This document shows positions 46,094 through 56,187 of a stretch of 64,000 bases of DNA, one piece after another. The DNA comes from Clostridia bacterium. GTDB taxonomy: Bacteria > Bacillota_A > Clostridia > Oscillospirales > Acutalibacteraceae. Under the pieces are notes generated by a model that ran no database searches, was not told the DNA's origin, and saw only the letters and a program-made list of their open reading frames with translations. Numbering within the stretch: position 1 is the stretch's first letter; every line of letters starts with the position of its first letter. The translations under genes were made by a program, and so were the position numbers. Location of the stretch: contig JAFYUD010000220.1 in the NCBI GenBank assembly GCA_017549665.1, positions 15,814 to 79,813 on the forward strand, written 5' to 3'.

Positions 46094-46991
46094 ACCATTT
46101 ATTACAGTATTTACTCCTGCATATAACAGGGCTCATACTTTAGGAAGAACATATCAATCGTTATGTTCTCAAAATAATAAAAATTTCATATGGCTTATAA
46201 TTGACGATGGATCTACAGATAACACAAAACTTCTTGTAGATTCCTGGATTACAGAACAAAAAAGTTTTATTATTGAATACATATACAAAGAAAATGGTGG
46301 TATGCATACTGCTCATAATGTTGCGTATCAAAACATAAAAACTGAGCTAAATGTATGTATTGATTCTGATGATATGTTAGCTTCAGATGCTATAGAATTG
46401 ATATGGCAAAAATGGTGTACGATAAAAGATGATAAAAAATATGCTGGTATTATTGGACTTGATGCAAATTTCAACAATTATCTTATAGGAACGGATTTAA
46501 CTTTATATCCGGAGTCTACAACTTTATCAGAATTTTATGCAAAAGGTGGCAAGGGTGATAAGAAGCTAGTTTATCGAACTGAAATCATAAATTCTTATCC
46601 GGAATATCCTATATTTGATAATGAAAAATATGTTGCTTTAGCATATAAATACAAATTAATTGATCAAGATTACAAATTAGCAACTTTAAATAAAGTGCTT
46701 TGCAATGTTGAATATCAGGCTGATGGCTCAAGTGCAACCATGTGGAAGCAATATTTAAAAAATCCAAAAGGATTTGCTTTTTGGAGAAAGATTTGTATGC
46801 AATACCCTACCAGCACTAAGAGATTGTGTGTTGACTGTATTCACTATATATCTGAAAGTATTATTGCCAAGGATATAAATTTTATAAAAAAATCTCCAAA
46901 AAAATTATTAACTTTTTTGTGTGTTCCATTAGGTTATGCGTTTGCTGTTTATACAATTTTAAAGAATTTTTCGAGGTCACATTATGAATGA
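46086..46991 (+). CDS. Glycosyltransferase family 2
   Basis: 301 residues, GT-A fold. TPAYNRAHTLGRTYQSL, WLIIDDGSTDNT and CIDSDDML (the DxD-type metal site) are intact. The ATG at 46086 overlaps the previous gene by 8 bases; an upstream ATG at 46053 lies inside that gene without a ribosome binding site. Probably adds a branch or backbone sugar. Confidence 0.9.
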   Translation: MNKPFITVFTPAYNRAHTLGRTYQSLCSQNNKNFIWLIIDDGSTDNTKLLVDSWITEQKSFIIEYIYKENGGMHTAHNVAYQNIKTELNVCIDSDDMLASDAIELIWQKWCTIKDDKKYAGIIGLDANFNNYLIGTDLTLYPESTTLSEFYAKGGKGDKKLVYRTEIINSYPEYPIFDNEKYVALAYKYKLIDQDYKLATLNKVLCNVEYQADGSSATMWKQYLKNPKGFAFWRKICMQYPTSTKRLCVDCIHYISESIIAKDINFIKKSPKKLLTFLCVPLGYAFAVYTILKNFSRSHYE

Positions 46992-48009
46992 ACAAATATT
47001 AGCTGTTATAATACCTGCATATAATTCAGGTTTATATATATCAGATGCTTTAAGATCTATACAAAATCAACCGTCTAAAGATATAAAGATAATTGTCGTT
47101 AATGATGGTTCTACTGATAACACAAAAAACATTGTAAATGAAAAAATAAAACATGATAGTCGAATTGTTCTTATTAATCAACAGAATCAAGGTGTTTCCG
47201 TTGCAAGAAATACTGGTATTGAATATTGTATACAACACGGTTTTAAATATGTAGCGTTTTTAGATTCGGACGATCTATGGTTTGATAATTTTTACACCAA
47301 CAAAATAAAATTGCAAATATTTAATGGTGACCATGATCTATTGCATTATAATTATTTAATGGTTAATAGTAACATAACAAGAGCAAAAAAACATAACGGA
47401 AGTTTTGCTAGTTATATATATAAAATTGAAATTATTCAGAGATTTAATATCCGATTTCCTGAAGGCATTGGAATTAATGAAGATGGGATTTTTCATTATA
47501 TATATTCCACATATTCAAAAACCTGCGAAAATAAAGAATATATATTTATGTATAGGAATAACCATTCATCTACATCACATAATCAATTTAATGTGTATAA
47601 TAAATATTTTAATCATGCTATTAAAGCATGGGAATTTGGTGAACATTATTTTAAGAATAATAACATAAGCAATTCAGAAAAGAATATAAATTATTGCAGA
47701 ATAATGCAAAAAACACTTATAGCAGAATTTATTCAACAGAGTATAATTAATGGTTTTAGTTACAAAAAAATTCAAGAATTAATTAATCAATCTCAATTCC
47801 TTGATATATATTCAGATAACAATATTTGGTTAGATGAACAAAGCAAAAATATTATATTATTATTTAAGGCACGAAATATAAAATTTTATTTCAAAAACAG
47901 AATAAAAGGATTAATTTTTAAAATTACAAAAAAAACAAACATTTTAAAATTTTTTGATAAAAAATATTATCCTATAGATTTAAAATATTGTTTATTTAAT
48001 AAGTTTTGA
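46984..48009 (+). CDS. Glycosyltransferase family 2
   Basis: 341 residues. IIPAYNSGLYISDALRSI, VVNDGSTDNTKNIV, GVSVARNTGIEY and AFLDSDDLW identify a GT-A transferase. The C-terminal third is very AT-rich and Asn/Lys-loaded. It overlaps the preceding gene by 8 bases with GAGG upstream. Confidence 0.9.
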   Translation: MNEQILAVIIPAYNSGLYISDALRSIQNQPSKDIKIIVVNDGSTDNTKNIVNEKIKHDSRIVLINQQNQGVSVARNTGIEYCIQHGFKYVAFLDSDDLWFDNFYTNKIKLQIFNGDHDLLHYNYLMVNSNITRAKKHNGSFASYIYKIEIIQRFNIRFPEGIGINEDGIFHYIYSTYSKTCENKEYIFMYRNNHSSTSHNQFNVYNKYFNHAIKAWEFGEHYFKNNNISNSEKNINYCRIMQKTLIAEFIQQSIINGFSYKKIQELINQSQFLDIYSDNNIWLDEQSKNIILLFKARNIKFYFKNRIKGLIFKITKKTNILKFFDKKYYPIDLKYCLFNKF

Positions 48010-48016
48010 GGTTTTT

Positions 48017-49126
48017 ATGATTAAAATATTATTTTTAATTCATGATTTAGGCCATGGCGGAGCTGAAAAAGTATTAGTTAACCTTGTAAATTATATGGAC
48101 AAGGATAAATTTGATATTACTGTTATGACATTATTTGATGAAGGTGTCAACAAGCAATTTCTTGCTTCACACATTAAATATAAATCTTGTTTCAAAAAAT
48201 CATTTCGCGGTAACTCACATTTTATGAAATTCTTCTCCCCTACATTGTTACATAAGATTTTCATAAAAGATATATATGATATTGAAATAGCTTATCTTGA
48301 AGGCCCTTCTGCAAGAGTTATCAGTGGTTGTAAAAATAAAACTACTAAACTGATTTCTTGGATTCATATAGAACAAAAATCAAAAAAAAGAGCTGCAAGA
48401 TCATTTCGTTCTTATAATGAATCTGTTGATTGTTACTCTAAATTTTCAAAAATCATTTGTGTATCTGAAGGCGTTAGATCTGATTTTAGTGAACTTTACC
48501 CATTATTGAACACTGATGTTTTATATAACACCAATGAAACAGAAAAAATTGTTTCTTTATCTAATGAAATTGTTGACAATTCTAATTTCAATAATTTGTC
48601 AATAAAAATAATTGGTGTAGGGAAATTATTAAAAAACAAAGGTTTTGATCGATTAGCAAGAATCCATTGCAAACTCAGAAAAGAAGGATATAATATTCAT
48701 TCTTATGTATTGGGTGTGGGGGATCAAAAAAAATCAATTACAGATTATATTAAATCACAAGATGAAGAATCAACATTTACACTATTAGGATATGATACTA
48801 ATCCGTATAAGTTTGTTTCAAAAGCAGATTTATTTATTTGCTCATCTCATTCAGAAGGATTTTCAACCGCTGCAACAGAAGCACTTATTGTAGGCACACC
48901 AGTCTGTACGGTTGAAGTTGCTGGAATGAAAGAAATGCTTGGAGAAAACAACGAGTACGGAATTGTAACAGAAAACAACGAAGAGGCTTTGTATGAAGGA
49001 ATCAAGTCTCTGCTTGATAATCCGGATTTACTTAAACATTATAAAGAAAAAGCAATTGAACGAGGAAAATTCTTCAGCACTGAAAAAACTGTAAAAGCTG
49101 TAGAAGATATGTTGTTGAATTTGTGA
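48017..49126 (+). CDS. Glycosyltransferase family 4
   Basis: 369 residues, GT-B. FLIHDLGHGGAEKVLVNLVNYM at the N-terminus and CSSHSEGFSTAATEALIVGTPV at the donor site; also VGKLLKNKGFDRLARI. Resembles capsule GT4 enzymes with the GGAEK loop. Confidence 0.9.
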   Translation: MIKILFLIHDLGHGGAEKVLVNLVNYMDKDKFDITVMTLFDEGVNKQFLASHIKYKSCFKKSFRGNSHFMKFFSPTLLHKIFIKDIYDIEIAYLEGPSARVISGCKNKTTKLISWIHIEQKSKKRAARSFRSYNESVDCYSKFSKIICVSEGVRSDFSELYPLLNTDVLYNTNETEKIVSLSNEIVDNSNFNNLSIKIIGVGKLLKNKGFDRLARIHCKLRKEGYNIHSYVLGVGDQKKSITDYIKSQDEESTFTLLGYDTNPYKFVSKADLFICSSHSEGFSTAATEALIVGTPVCTVEVAGMKEMLGENNEYGIVTENNEEALYEGIKSLLDNPDLLKHYKEKAIERGKFFSTEKTVKAVEDMLLNL

Positions 49127-49134
49127 GGTAAAAT

Positions 49135-50355
49135 ATGAAAATTCTGATTATTATTGGTAACTGTATTAAAGTTAACTCATCTGCAAATCTATGTCATATC
49201 TCTTATATTAATGGCCTATTAAATAATGGTCACAATGTTGATTTGTTAACTGTAAATGATAAAGGTGCAATAATTGATAAAAATATTATTATTCCTAATG
49301 TTGATACTATATTTGAATATAACGGTTCTTTTTATGATAGATTACATAAGAAAAAAAATACAGTAAATAATTCAATAGCTAATCAAAACATTAAAATTGA
49401 TACACAATCATCAATAAAATTTTATATTAAAAAATTTATTTCAAGAATTAAATCTGCAGTCTATAATATTTATGGCGTTTATGGAACAAATATTATCTGG
49501 TATAATAATGCAAAAAGATTTAAATCTAAAAATGATTATGATCTCGTTATTTCATTGTCATTCCCTCCAGTAAGCCATCATCTTGCTATTTATTTAAAAA
49601 ACAGAAAGCATGTTTATGCAAAGAAATGGATTCAAATTTGGGAAGATCCATGGTCTTCAGATTTGGTTATTCATTCATTTAATGGATCAAATATAAAACA
49701 AAAAATTGAAGAAATGAAATTACTTGATAATGCATCTGATATATTATACGTCAGTCCCTTGACATTAAAATATCAGAAAGAGTTATTTCCTGAAAATGCA
49801 TCAAAAATGAGATGGGCACCGCTTCCGACATATTATCAATCACAAACAAAGCATATAGATTTTTCTGAATTACATTTCGGTTATTTTGGTGACTATAATA
49901 GTAAAGTTCGAAACATTGAGCCTTTCTATAATGTTGCGAAAAACAACAATTTAAACTTTACTATTTGTGGTGCAACAGATTTAACTCTTGAGTCAAATGA
50001 TAATATTTCTGTTTATCCAAGATTACCGTTATCTGAATTATCTGTGCATGAAAACAAATCAAACGTTCTTGTTTTTTTATGTAATTTAAAAGGTGGTCAG
50101 ATACCTGGTAAAATTTATCAGTATTCTGCAACAAATAAATTCATATTATTTATTCTTGACGGAACTGATGAAGAAAAAACTATTCTTAAAGAGTATTTTT
50201 CAAAATTCAATAGATATGTTTTTTGTAAAAATAATGAATCATCAATTAAAGCAGCTATTGACTATATAAAACTAAATATTGATAAAAAAGAGTTATATAC
50301 AGCTATAGATGATTTTAATCCTGAAAAAATAATCAAGCAAATAATAGAAGGTTAA
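49135..50355 (+). CDS. Putative GT-B glycosyltransferase
   Basis: 406 residues. No strict GT4 signature, but the layout fits a GT-B protein: an N-terminal Rossmann-like start (MKILIIIGNCIKVNSSANLC), LVISLSFPPVSHHLAIYL, IQIWEDPWSSDL, and a C-terminal GGQIPGKIYQYSATNKFILF segment at the position of the donor-site helix. Strongly AT-rich with CAA-biased Gln codons. It lies in an uninterrupted row of transferases, 9 bases from one neighbour and 3 from the other. Confidence 0.75.
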   Translation: MKILIIIGNCIKVNSSANLCHISYINGLLNNGHNVDLLTVNDKGAIIDKNIIIPNVDTIFEYNGSFYDRLHKKKNTVNNSIANQNIKIDTQSSIKFYIKKFISRIKSAVYNIYGVYGTNIIWYNNAKRFKSKNDYDLVISLSFPPVSHHLAIYLKNRKHVYAKKWIQIWEDPWSSDLVIHSFNGSNIKQKIEEMKLLDNASDILYVSPLTLKYQKELFPENASKMRWAPLPTYYQSQTKHIDFSELHFGYFGDYNSKVRNIEPFYNVAKNNNLNFTICGATDLTLESNDNISVYPRLPLSELSVHENKSNVLVFLCNLKGGQIPGKIYQYSATNKFILFILDGTDEEKTILKEYFSKFNRYVFCKNNESSIKAAIDYIKLNIDKKELYTAIDDFNPEKIIKQIIEG

Positions 50356-50358
50356 AAT

Positions 50359-51318
50359 ATGAATGATTTAATCAGCGTAATAGTTCCTGTTTACAATGTT
50401 GAAAAATATATAAACAAATGTATTGAGTCTATCGTTAATCAGACTTATACCAATCTTGAGATAATTCTCGTTGATGACGGTTCGTCTGATAATTGCCCGG
50501 ATATTTGTGATGAATGGGTAAAAAAAGACAGTCGAATTAAAGTTATACATCAATTAAATTCTGGAGGAGGAGCTGCACGAAATAAAGGCTTAGAAAATGC
50601 TAATGGCTCATTAATTTCATTTATAGATAGTGATGATTATTTAAGTAATGAAATGTTTGCACATCTTTACAATTTAATAAATTTAGGTGCAGATATTGCA
50701 GAATGTGAATATACAATGGTATTAGATGATCATTATATTTTTGATAATAATTATAATGACTTTACAATATACACAAATCATGAAGCAATGGAAGCTCACA
50801 TAAAAAATTATCTATTTAAACAAGTTATTTGGAATAAACTATATAGACGTGAAATAGTTTCAAACATTAGATTTCCAATTGATACAAAAATTGACGATGA
50901 GTTTTTTACATACAAAGTTCTTGGTAATGCAAAAAAACTAATCCATTCTAATACAGTTTGTTATGCATATCGTCAACAAAATTCATCTATAATGCATTCA
51001 ATAAAACCTGAACATTATCTTCAAGCGGTTAATGCAAAAATACTACGACATGAATATATATGTGAAAATTTTGAAGAATTAAAAAGAGTAAGTTTAATAA
51101 ATTTATGGTTAACTTGTATTTATACCGGACAAATAATTCTTAAAGCCACTGATCAATCACATGTTAAGTTTATATTTGATTATTTAAATGAGGTTTTGAG
51201 GAAACATCATTTAAAAATCAAGTTGGATATGAAAAAAAATATCATTTGGATATTTATCGCAAAATATTCTTTACGATTAGTATGTTATTTAAGAAATTAT
51301 TTAAAAAAAGGATTATAA
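50359..51318 (+). CDS. Glycosyltransferase family 2
   Basis: 319 residues. VIVPVYNVEKYINKCIESIVNQTY, ILVDDGSSDNCPDICDEW, GGGAARNKGLENA and FIDSDDYL are the classical EpsJ/CpsJ-type GT2 motifs. The C-terminal helix is amphipathic, suggesting membrane association. Confidence 0.92.
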   Translation: MNDLISVIVPVYNVEKYINKCIESIVNQTYTNLEIILVDDGSSDNCPDICDEWVKKDSRIKVIHQLNSGGGAARNKGLENANGSLISFIDSDDYLSNEMFAHLYNLINLGADIAECEYTMVLDDHYIFDNNYNDFTIYTNHEAMEAHIKNYLFKQVIWNKLYRREIVSNIRFPIDTKIDDEFFTYKVLGNAKKLIHSNTVCYAYRQQNSSIMHSIKPEHYLQAVNAKILRHEYICENFEELKRVSLINLWLTCIYTGQIILKATDQSHVKFIFDYLNEVLRKHHLKIKLDMKKNIIWIFIAKYSLRLVCYLRNYLKKGL

Positions 51319-51370
51319 TCATCATAACAATATAATATTTTTAGTATTTTTTATAGGAGTAGGTATTCTT

Positions 51371-52234
51371 ATGTCTGAATTAGTTTCAATTGTACTTCCA
51401 GTTTATAATGGTGAGAAATATTTAAAGAAAAGTATTGATAGCATAATAAATCAAACATATACGAATTGGGAACTGCTTATATTAGATGATTGTTCAACAG
51501 ACTCAACGCCATTAATTTCAAATGAATATGTAAAAATCGATTCACGTATTAAATACTATAAAAATGATATAAATTTAAGATTACCAAAAAATTTAAATAG
51601 AGGATTCTCTCTTTCAAAAGGCAACTATCTTACATGGACATCTGATGATAATATTTATCTGCCAAATGCTATCGAGAAAATGGTTAATAAATTAAAAAAA
51701 GATCAAACAGACTTTACATTTGCATCTTGTCGAATTATTGATGCAGAAGATAAGCCAATTGAATATATTATGGTCAACAAAAATAGTCCAACATGTATAG
51801 TTGGTCATAATTGTGTTGGTGCCTGTTTTATGTACACTCGAAAAGTATATGATACTATCGGTGATTACAACCCGGAATATACCCTTGTTGAAGATTATGA
51901 TTATTGGCAGAGAATTTTTCAAAAATTTAATGTTTCTCCTATTGAAGAAATATTATATTTATATAGAATGCATGATGGCGCATTGACTAGTACGATGAAA
52001 AAAACAACATTTAATCATACTCTTGAGAAAATGTTATTAAAAAATTATTCAGGCTTTAAAAATGTTTCATTATTACAAAAATATTTCTTCTATAGAGGTT
52101 TGTATAATTGCAGAAAGAATATCAATGAGGATACAACACCTTATAAAAATAAATATCACTTCTATAGTATTTTTTATTTGTTACAGATCCGAATTCCTAA
52201 TAAAATAAAAAGAATATTAAAATTTCAAGGATAA
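51371..52234 (+). CDS. Glycosyltransferase family 2
   Basis: 287 residues. IVLPVYNGEKYLKKSIDSIINQTY, LILDDCSTDSTPLI and TWTSDDNIY (DD metal site) identify GT2. GTLVEDYDYWQR-type acceptor-side motif is present as YTLVEDYDYWQRIF. AGGAG lies 9 bases before the ATG, after a 52-bp gap, the largest inside the operon's glycosyltransferase row. Confidence 0.92.
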   Translation: MSELVSIVLPVYNGEKYLKKSIDSIINQTYTNWELLILDDCSTDSTPLISNEYVKIDSRIKYYKNDINLRLPKNLNRGFSLSKGNYLTWTSDDNIYLPNAIEKMVNKLKKDQTDFTFASCRIIDAEDKPIEYIMVNKNSPTCIVGHNCVGACFMYTRKVYDTIGDYNPEYTLVEDYDYWQRIFQKFNVSPIEEILYLYRMHDGALTSTMKKTTFNHTLEKMLLKNYSGFKNVSLLQKYFFYRGLYNCRKNINEDTTPYKNKYHFYSIFYLLQIRIPNKIKRILKFQG

Positions 52235-52238
52235 TAAA

Positions 52239-53027
52239 ATGATTGAACGAATTAAAGCAAGTTTTGAAGCAAGAATTATTCAGCCGAATATGCAGAAAAA
52301 CTTTGAAAAAACATCATATGGTAAAAAACTTGCAGCATACAAAGATGCATACAAAGAAAAGCGATGTTTTCTTATAGGTAACGGTCCTAGCCTTAAAGCT
52401 GATGACCTTACAAAAATTCAGGAAAACGGTGATATTACATTTGCATTCAACAGAGTTTATAATATTTTTGACGACACACCCTGGAGGCCGACATTCTACA
52501 TATCACAGGATGAAAAAATGCTTGCCGGGTGTCAGGATGTTGTTAATTCTCTTGAACTCCCCTGTAAATTTATTCCGATTCAGCTTAACTGGTATCATGA
52601 TATAAATATCAATGATGCTTCTTATTTCAATATAAAACCTCAGCTTTCTGAAAATCCTGATGAATATCTTTTTTCGGATGACATCGCAAAAGAAATCTAT
52701 CATTCTGGCACAGGAATGTACACAGCTGTTCAGATGGCTGCTTATATGGGATTTTCTGAAATATATTTCATTGGTGTAGATCATCATTTTCACACAAGCA
52801 TCAACAATAAAGGTGAAATTGTTGTTGACAACAATGTAAAAGATTATTTTTCAGATAAATATAATACTGATAAAGATAATCTTTACATTCCAAATACAGA
52901 AAAAAGCACTCTTACATATGTTGCAATGAAAAAGCATTGTGACGAAAGAAACATTAAAATATTTAATGCTACAAGAGGAGGAAAACTTGAAGTTTTCCCG
53001 AGAATAGATTTTGATACATTAATTTAA
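52239..53027 (+). CDS. GT42/MptE-like (DUF115-type) protein, possible CMP-sugar transferase
   Basis: 262 residues. The start of the core, RCFLIGNGPSLKADDLTKI, then TFAFNRVYNIFDD, HSGTGMYTAVQMAAYMGFSEIYFIGVDHHF and a C-terminal Rossmann-like half, follows the layout of the PF01973 (MptE-like) proteins and of GT42 sialyltransferases such as CstII (AGNGPSLKEID, then a TSG-x-Y block and a SGIDF block). The CstII catalytic His segment is not clearly conserved. Gln codons return to CAG here, unlike the seven preceding genes. A KdsB-like CMP-sugar synthetase is two genes downstream, so transfer of a CMP-activated ulosonate is inferred. A pterin pyrophosphokinase role, known for archaeal MptE, does not fit the context. 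Confidence 0.7.
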   Translation: MIERIKASFEARIIQPNMQKNFEKTSYGKKLAAYKDAYKEKRCFLIGNGPSLKADDLTKIQENGDITFAFNRVYNIFDDTPWRPTFYISQDEKMLAGCQDVVNSLELPCKFIPIQLNWYHDININDASYFNIKPQLSENPDEYLFSDDIAKEIYHSGTGMYTAVQMAAYMGFSEIYFIGVDHHFHTSINNKGEIVVDNNVKDYFSDKYNTDKDNLYIPNTEKSTLTYVAMKKHCDERNIKIFNATRGGKLEVFPRIDFDTLI

Positions 53028-53035
53028 GGATAGTT

Positions 53036-54589
53036 ATGAAAAAAAATAAAGACCAGCTAAAAATCGGTATTGTTCTAAACTACATAAACCTGATTGTCGG
53101 TAATCTTATTCCGATTTTTTACACTCCGATTATGCTTAATTTGCTCGGTCAGGATGAATACGGACTTTATAAACTCGCATCGAGTGTAACGAGTTATGTG
53201 TCACTTATGTCCTTAGGTATCGGATCGGCAATGACGAGATATCTGATTAAAAGCAGGACTGAAGAAGGAAAAGAAGCAGAACAGAAAATATTTGGCTTAT
53301 TTTCTGTTATTTTCACTATAATCGGGATTACTGCATTTATTGTCGGTACAATTCTGACTCTTTGTCTCGGATTATTCTACGGTAATTCATTATCATCAGA
53401 AGAAATTTCAAGAATGAAAGTCCTTGTGTTTATGATGGTAATTAATATGGCAGTTTCCTTTGTTGTATCCCCCTTTCTTTCTGTTGTTAATTCACATGAA
53501 AAATTTATTTTTATACAGGTTACAAATATATTTACAACATGTGTAACACCGTTAATTAACCTTCTGATGCTATATATGGGGTATGCATCAATCGGACTTG
53601 TTACATCAAGTATGCTAATGAATATTGCTATTAATATTTCTTATATTTTTTATGTAAGAAAATCAATGCATATAAAACCGGTATTCAAAAATATGCCTAC
53701 AAATATTCTGAACGAAATATTAAAATTTTCATTCTGGATATTTGTTGCTAATATTGTAACGCAACTTTACAACGCAACTGATACTGTTCTAATTGGTGTA
53801 ATTCCAAGCCTTGCTACTTCAGGTGTTGCCGTTTATAACATCGGTGCTACATTTAATAATATAGTTATTAGTATTACAACGGGAATTTCATCTCTTCTTG
53901 GTCCGAAAATAAATAAAATGGTTTTCAGTAACGCAACTGATAATGAGTTATCTGATATTGCAATTAAAATCGGAAGACTCCAGTGTTTTATAATCATGTT
54001 AATTGTTTCAGGATTCCTTTCTTTTGGTAAACCGTTTTTAACATTTTATGCGGGTGAAGGATATGAAGATGCATATTATGTTGCCCTTTTAATGATGATT
54101 CCGAATATAATTCCTCTTATTCAAAGCGTTTTTTTAAGTGTTACTGTTGCAAAAAATTTGCATCGGTTCAGATCTTTATTATACTTATTTATTGCACTTA
54201 TAAATATTGTCGGAACATGGTTATTATTAAATTCTATGGGTATAATCGGCGCAGCTTTAATGACAGGATTAGCTTTGCTTCTCGGACAAGGTTTAATAAT
54301 GAATATTTACTATAAAACAAAAGTTAAGCTTGATATTATAAGATTTTGGAAAAATATTTTACCTATTTTCATAATACCTTCTATTTTAACATCTTTATCA
54401 TTATTTGTTTCACAATATATAGATTTTTATAACATATTAAATCTTCTTACCGGAATAATAATATATACTGTAATTTATTGTTTATTAAATTATTTTATTA
54501 TTTTCAATAAATATGAAAAATCACTAATTTTAAATCCGTTAACAAAAATATTTAATAAAATTATAATCAAGAGAGGTACAAAAACATGA
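53036..54589 (+). CDS. Polysaccharide flippase (Wzx/MATE-like)
   Basis: 517 residues with about 14 transmembrane helices. GQDEYGLYKLASSVTSYVSLMSLGIGSAMTRY is the N-terminal repeat of the polysaccharide transporter family (RfbX/Wzx, PF01943-like), with the second half starting ILKFSFWIFVANI. It flips undecaprenyl-linked repeat units across the membrane. The stop overlaps the next ATG by 4 bases (ATGA). Confidence 0.92.
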   Translation: MKKNKDQLKIGIVLNYINLIVGNLIPIFYTPIMLNLLGQDEYGLYKLASSVTSYVSLMSLGIGSAMTRYLIKSRTEEGKEAEQKIFGLFSVIFTIIGITAFIVGTILTLCLGLFYGNSLSSEEISRMKVLVFMMVINMAVSFVVSPFLSVVNSHEKFIFIQVTNIFTTCVTPLINLLMLYMGYASIGLVTSSMLMNIAINISYIFYVRKSMHIKPVFKNMPTNILNEILKFSFWIFVANIVTQLYNATDTVLIGVIPSLATSGVAVYNIGATFNNIVISITTGISSLLGPKINKMVFSNATDNELSDIAIKIGRLQCFIIMLIVSGFLSFGKPFLTFYAGEGYEDAYYVALLMMIPNIIPLIQSVFLSVTVAKNLHRFRSLLYLFIALINIVGTWLLLNSMGIIGAALMTGLALLLGQGLIMNIYYKTKVKLDIIRFWKNILPIFIIPSILTSLSLFVSQYIDFYNILNLLTGIIIYTVIYCLLNYFIIFNKYEKSLILNPLTKIFNKIIIKRGTKT

Positions 54590-55323
54590 AAATCATCGGA
54601 ATGATACCTGCAAGAAGTGAATCTACAAGATTCAACAACAAACCCTTAGCACTTATTTGCGGAAAGCCTATGGTATACTGGGTATGGAAGCATTCAAAAG
54701 ATGTTGAATGCTTTGACGAAGTATATGTGGCAACAGACAGCAATGAAATCAAAGAAGTTGCAGAAGGCTTCGGTGCAAAAGTAATTATGACATCAAGCGA
54801 TTGCGAAACTGCAACAGAACGTCTTTATGAAGTATACAAGAAAGTTCCTGCCGACCTTTATGTAATGGTCAATGGCGACGAGCCTCTTGTTAAGGCAGAA
54901 GATATCGTGAAATGTATTCCTGCATCTATACCCGAAGACGGATTTTATGTTTCAAACCTCATGACAGACTTCTCAAATCCTGTTGAAGTTGTTGATCCTA
55001 CAAACCTTAAAATTGTAACAAATAAAGATGGCATCTGCCTCTTTATTTCCCGTTCACCTATCCCCTTCCCTAAGGGTGAAATGAACTACACATATCAGAA
55101 GTTTGTCGGTGTCGGTGCATTTACTCCTGAAGCTCTTGAATATTATCACAACACTCCCCGTGGACCTATTGAAAAAATCGAAGAGAACGATTCATTCAGA
55201 TTCATTGAAAACAGAAAAGAATGTTATTATATCAATGCACACTGTAAATCTCTTTCAGTTGACACTCCCAAAGACCGTGTTCAGGTTGAAAGATATATGA
55301 TTGAAAACAATCTAACAGATTAA
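54586..55323 (+). CDS. kdsB: 3-deoxy-manno-octulosonate cytidylyltransferase-like protein
   Basis: 245 residues of the KdsB family, which makes CMP-Kdo from CTP and Kdo. MIPARSESTRFNNKPLALICGKPM, ATDSNEIKEVAE, TSSDCETATERLYEV and VMVNGDEPLV (the metal-binding Asp-Glu-Pro) match KdsB; the FISRSPIPF segment and SVDTPKDRVQVE end are also family-like. Kdo is typical of Gram-negative LPS, so in this Firmicute the product probably goes into the exopolysaccharide. No kdsA, kdsC or kdsD is in the window. Base composition is noticeably more host-like than the transferase cassette. Another CMP-ulosonate is possible. Confidence 0.78.
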   Translation: MKIIGMIPARSESTRFNNKPLALICGKPMVYWVWKHSKDVECFDEVYVATDSNEIKEVAEGFGAKVIMTSSDCETATERLYEVYKKVPADLYVMVNGDEPLVKAEDIVKCIPASIPEDGFYVSNLMTDFSNPVEVVDPTNLKIVTNKDGICLFISRSPIPFPKGEMNYTYQKFVGVGAFTPEALEYYHNTPRGPIEKIEENDSFRFIENRKECYYINAHCKSLSVDTPKDRVQVERYMIENNLTD

Positions 55324-55325
55324 TT

Positions 55326-56168
55326 ATGATTCTCTCAAAGAAACATAAAATCATTATAGCAACAACGGCAGCAGCAATATTTTTGTTGCTGTCTGTTATC
55401 ATTTCTAATTGTTATTTGGAAATAAAAAACTACAGCATTTCTGATAAAGCAAGGATTGTTCTGCTTAGTGATTTACACGGGAATTCATTCGGCAAAGGCA
55501 ACAAAAATCTTTTAAAAAAAATCACAGAACTTCAGCCTGATATAATCTGCCTTGCAGGTGATTTTATTGATGAAGATAATACAGCTCAGGACAATGCTGA
55601 ATTTATTGATTTTCTCGACAAGTTAACAGACATAGCCCTTGTTTACTATTCATACGGTAACCATGACCTTAATTACTTCAATAAAAACGGTTATACTTTG
55701 ATTGAAGAAATTCAAGCCACCGGTTGTATTGTTCTTGAAGAAGAATATGTTGATATAGAAATTAACAATAAAAAAATCCGTCTTGGCGGAATATTTGATT
55801 ATGCATTCAATCAGAAATATGTTTCACGTGATGAATGGTTTAAAGACTCGACATTTTTGTTTTTAAATGACTTTTGTAACACTGACAGAACAAAAATTCT
55901 GATGTGCCACAGACCAGAAAGCTTTATATATGATAATGCATCTTTCTGGGAAATTGATTACGTGCTTTGCGGGCATACACACGGCGGTATATGGCGATTA
56001 CCCTTTATCGGCGGTGTAATAGCACCTGAGCAAGGTTTATTTCCTATGTATGATAAAGGCGAATATCAAATTAATAACATTAAAATGATTATCAGTTCCG
56101 GACTTTCAGGATACAAAAATATTCCCAGACTATTCAACTGTCCGGAAATTACCGTTATTGAGATATAA
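55326..56168 (+). CDS. Membrane-anchored metallophosphoesterase (YkuE-like)
   Basis: 280 residues. One N-terminal transmembrane helix, then the calcineurin-like phosphoesterase motifs: [33 protein letters not shown] and CGHTHGG. Such proteins hydrolyse phosphoesters at the membrane surface. It starts 2 bases after the KdsB-like stop and is probably the tail of the polysaccharide transcript, though its role there is not clear. Confidence 0.9.
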   Translation: MILSKKHKIIIATTAAAIFLLLSVIISNCYLEIKNYSISDKARIVLLSDLHGNSFGKGNKNLLKKITELQPDIICLAGDFIDEDNTAQDNAEFIDFLDKLTDIALVYYSYGNHDLNYFNKNGYTLIEEIQATGCIVLEEEYVDIEINNKKIRLGGIFDYAFNQKYVSRDEWFKDSTFLFLNDFCNTDRTKILMCHRPESFIYDNASFWEIDYVLCGHTHGGIWRLPFIGGVIAPEQGLFPMYDKGEYQINNIKMIISSGLSGYKNIPRLFNCPEITVIEI

Positions 56169-56187
56169 TACAAAGAAGGTTTTACAT

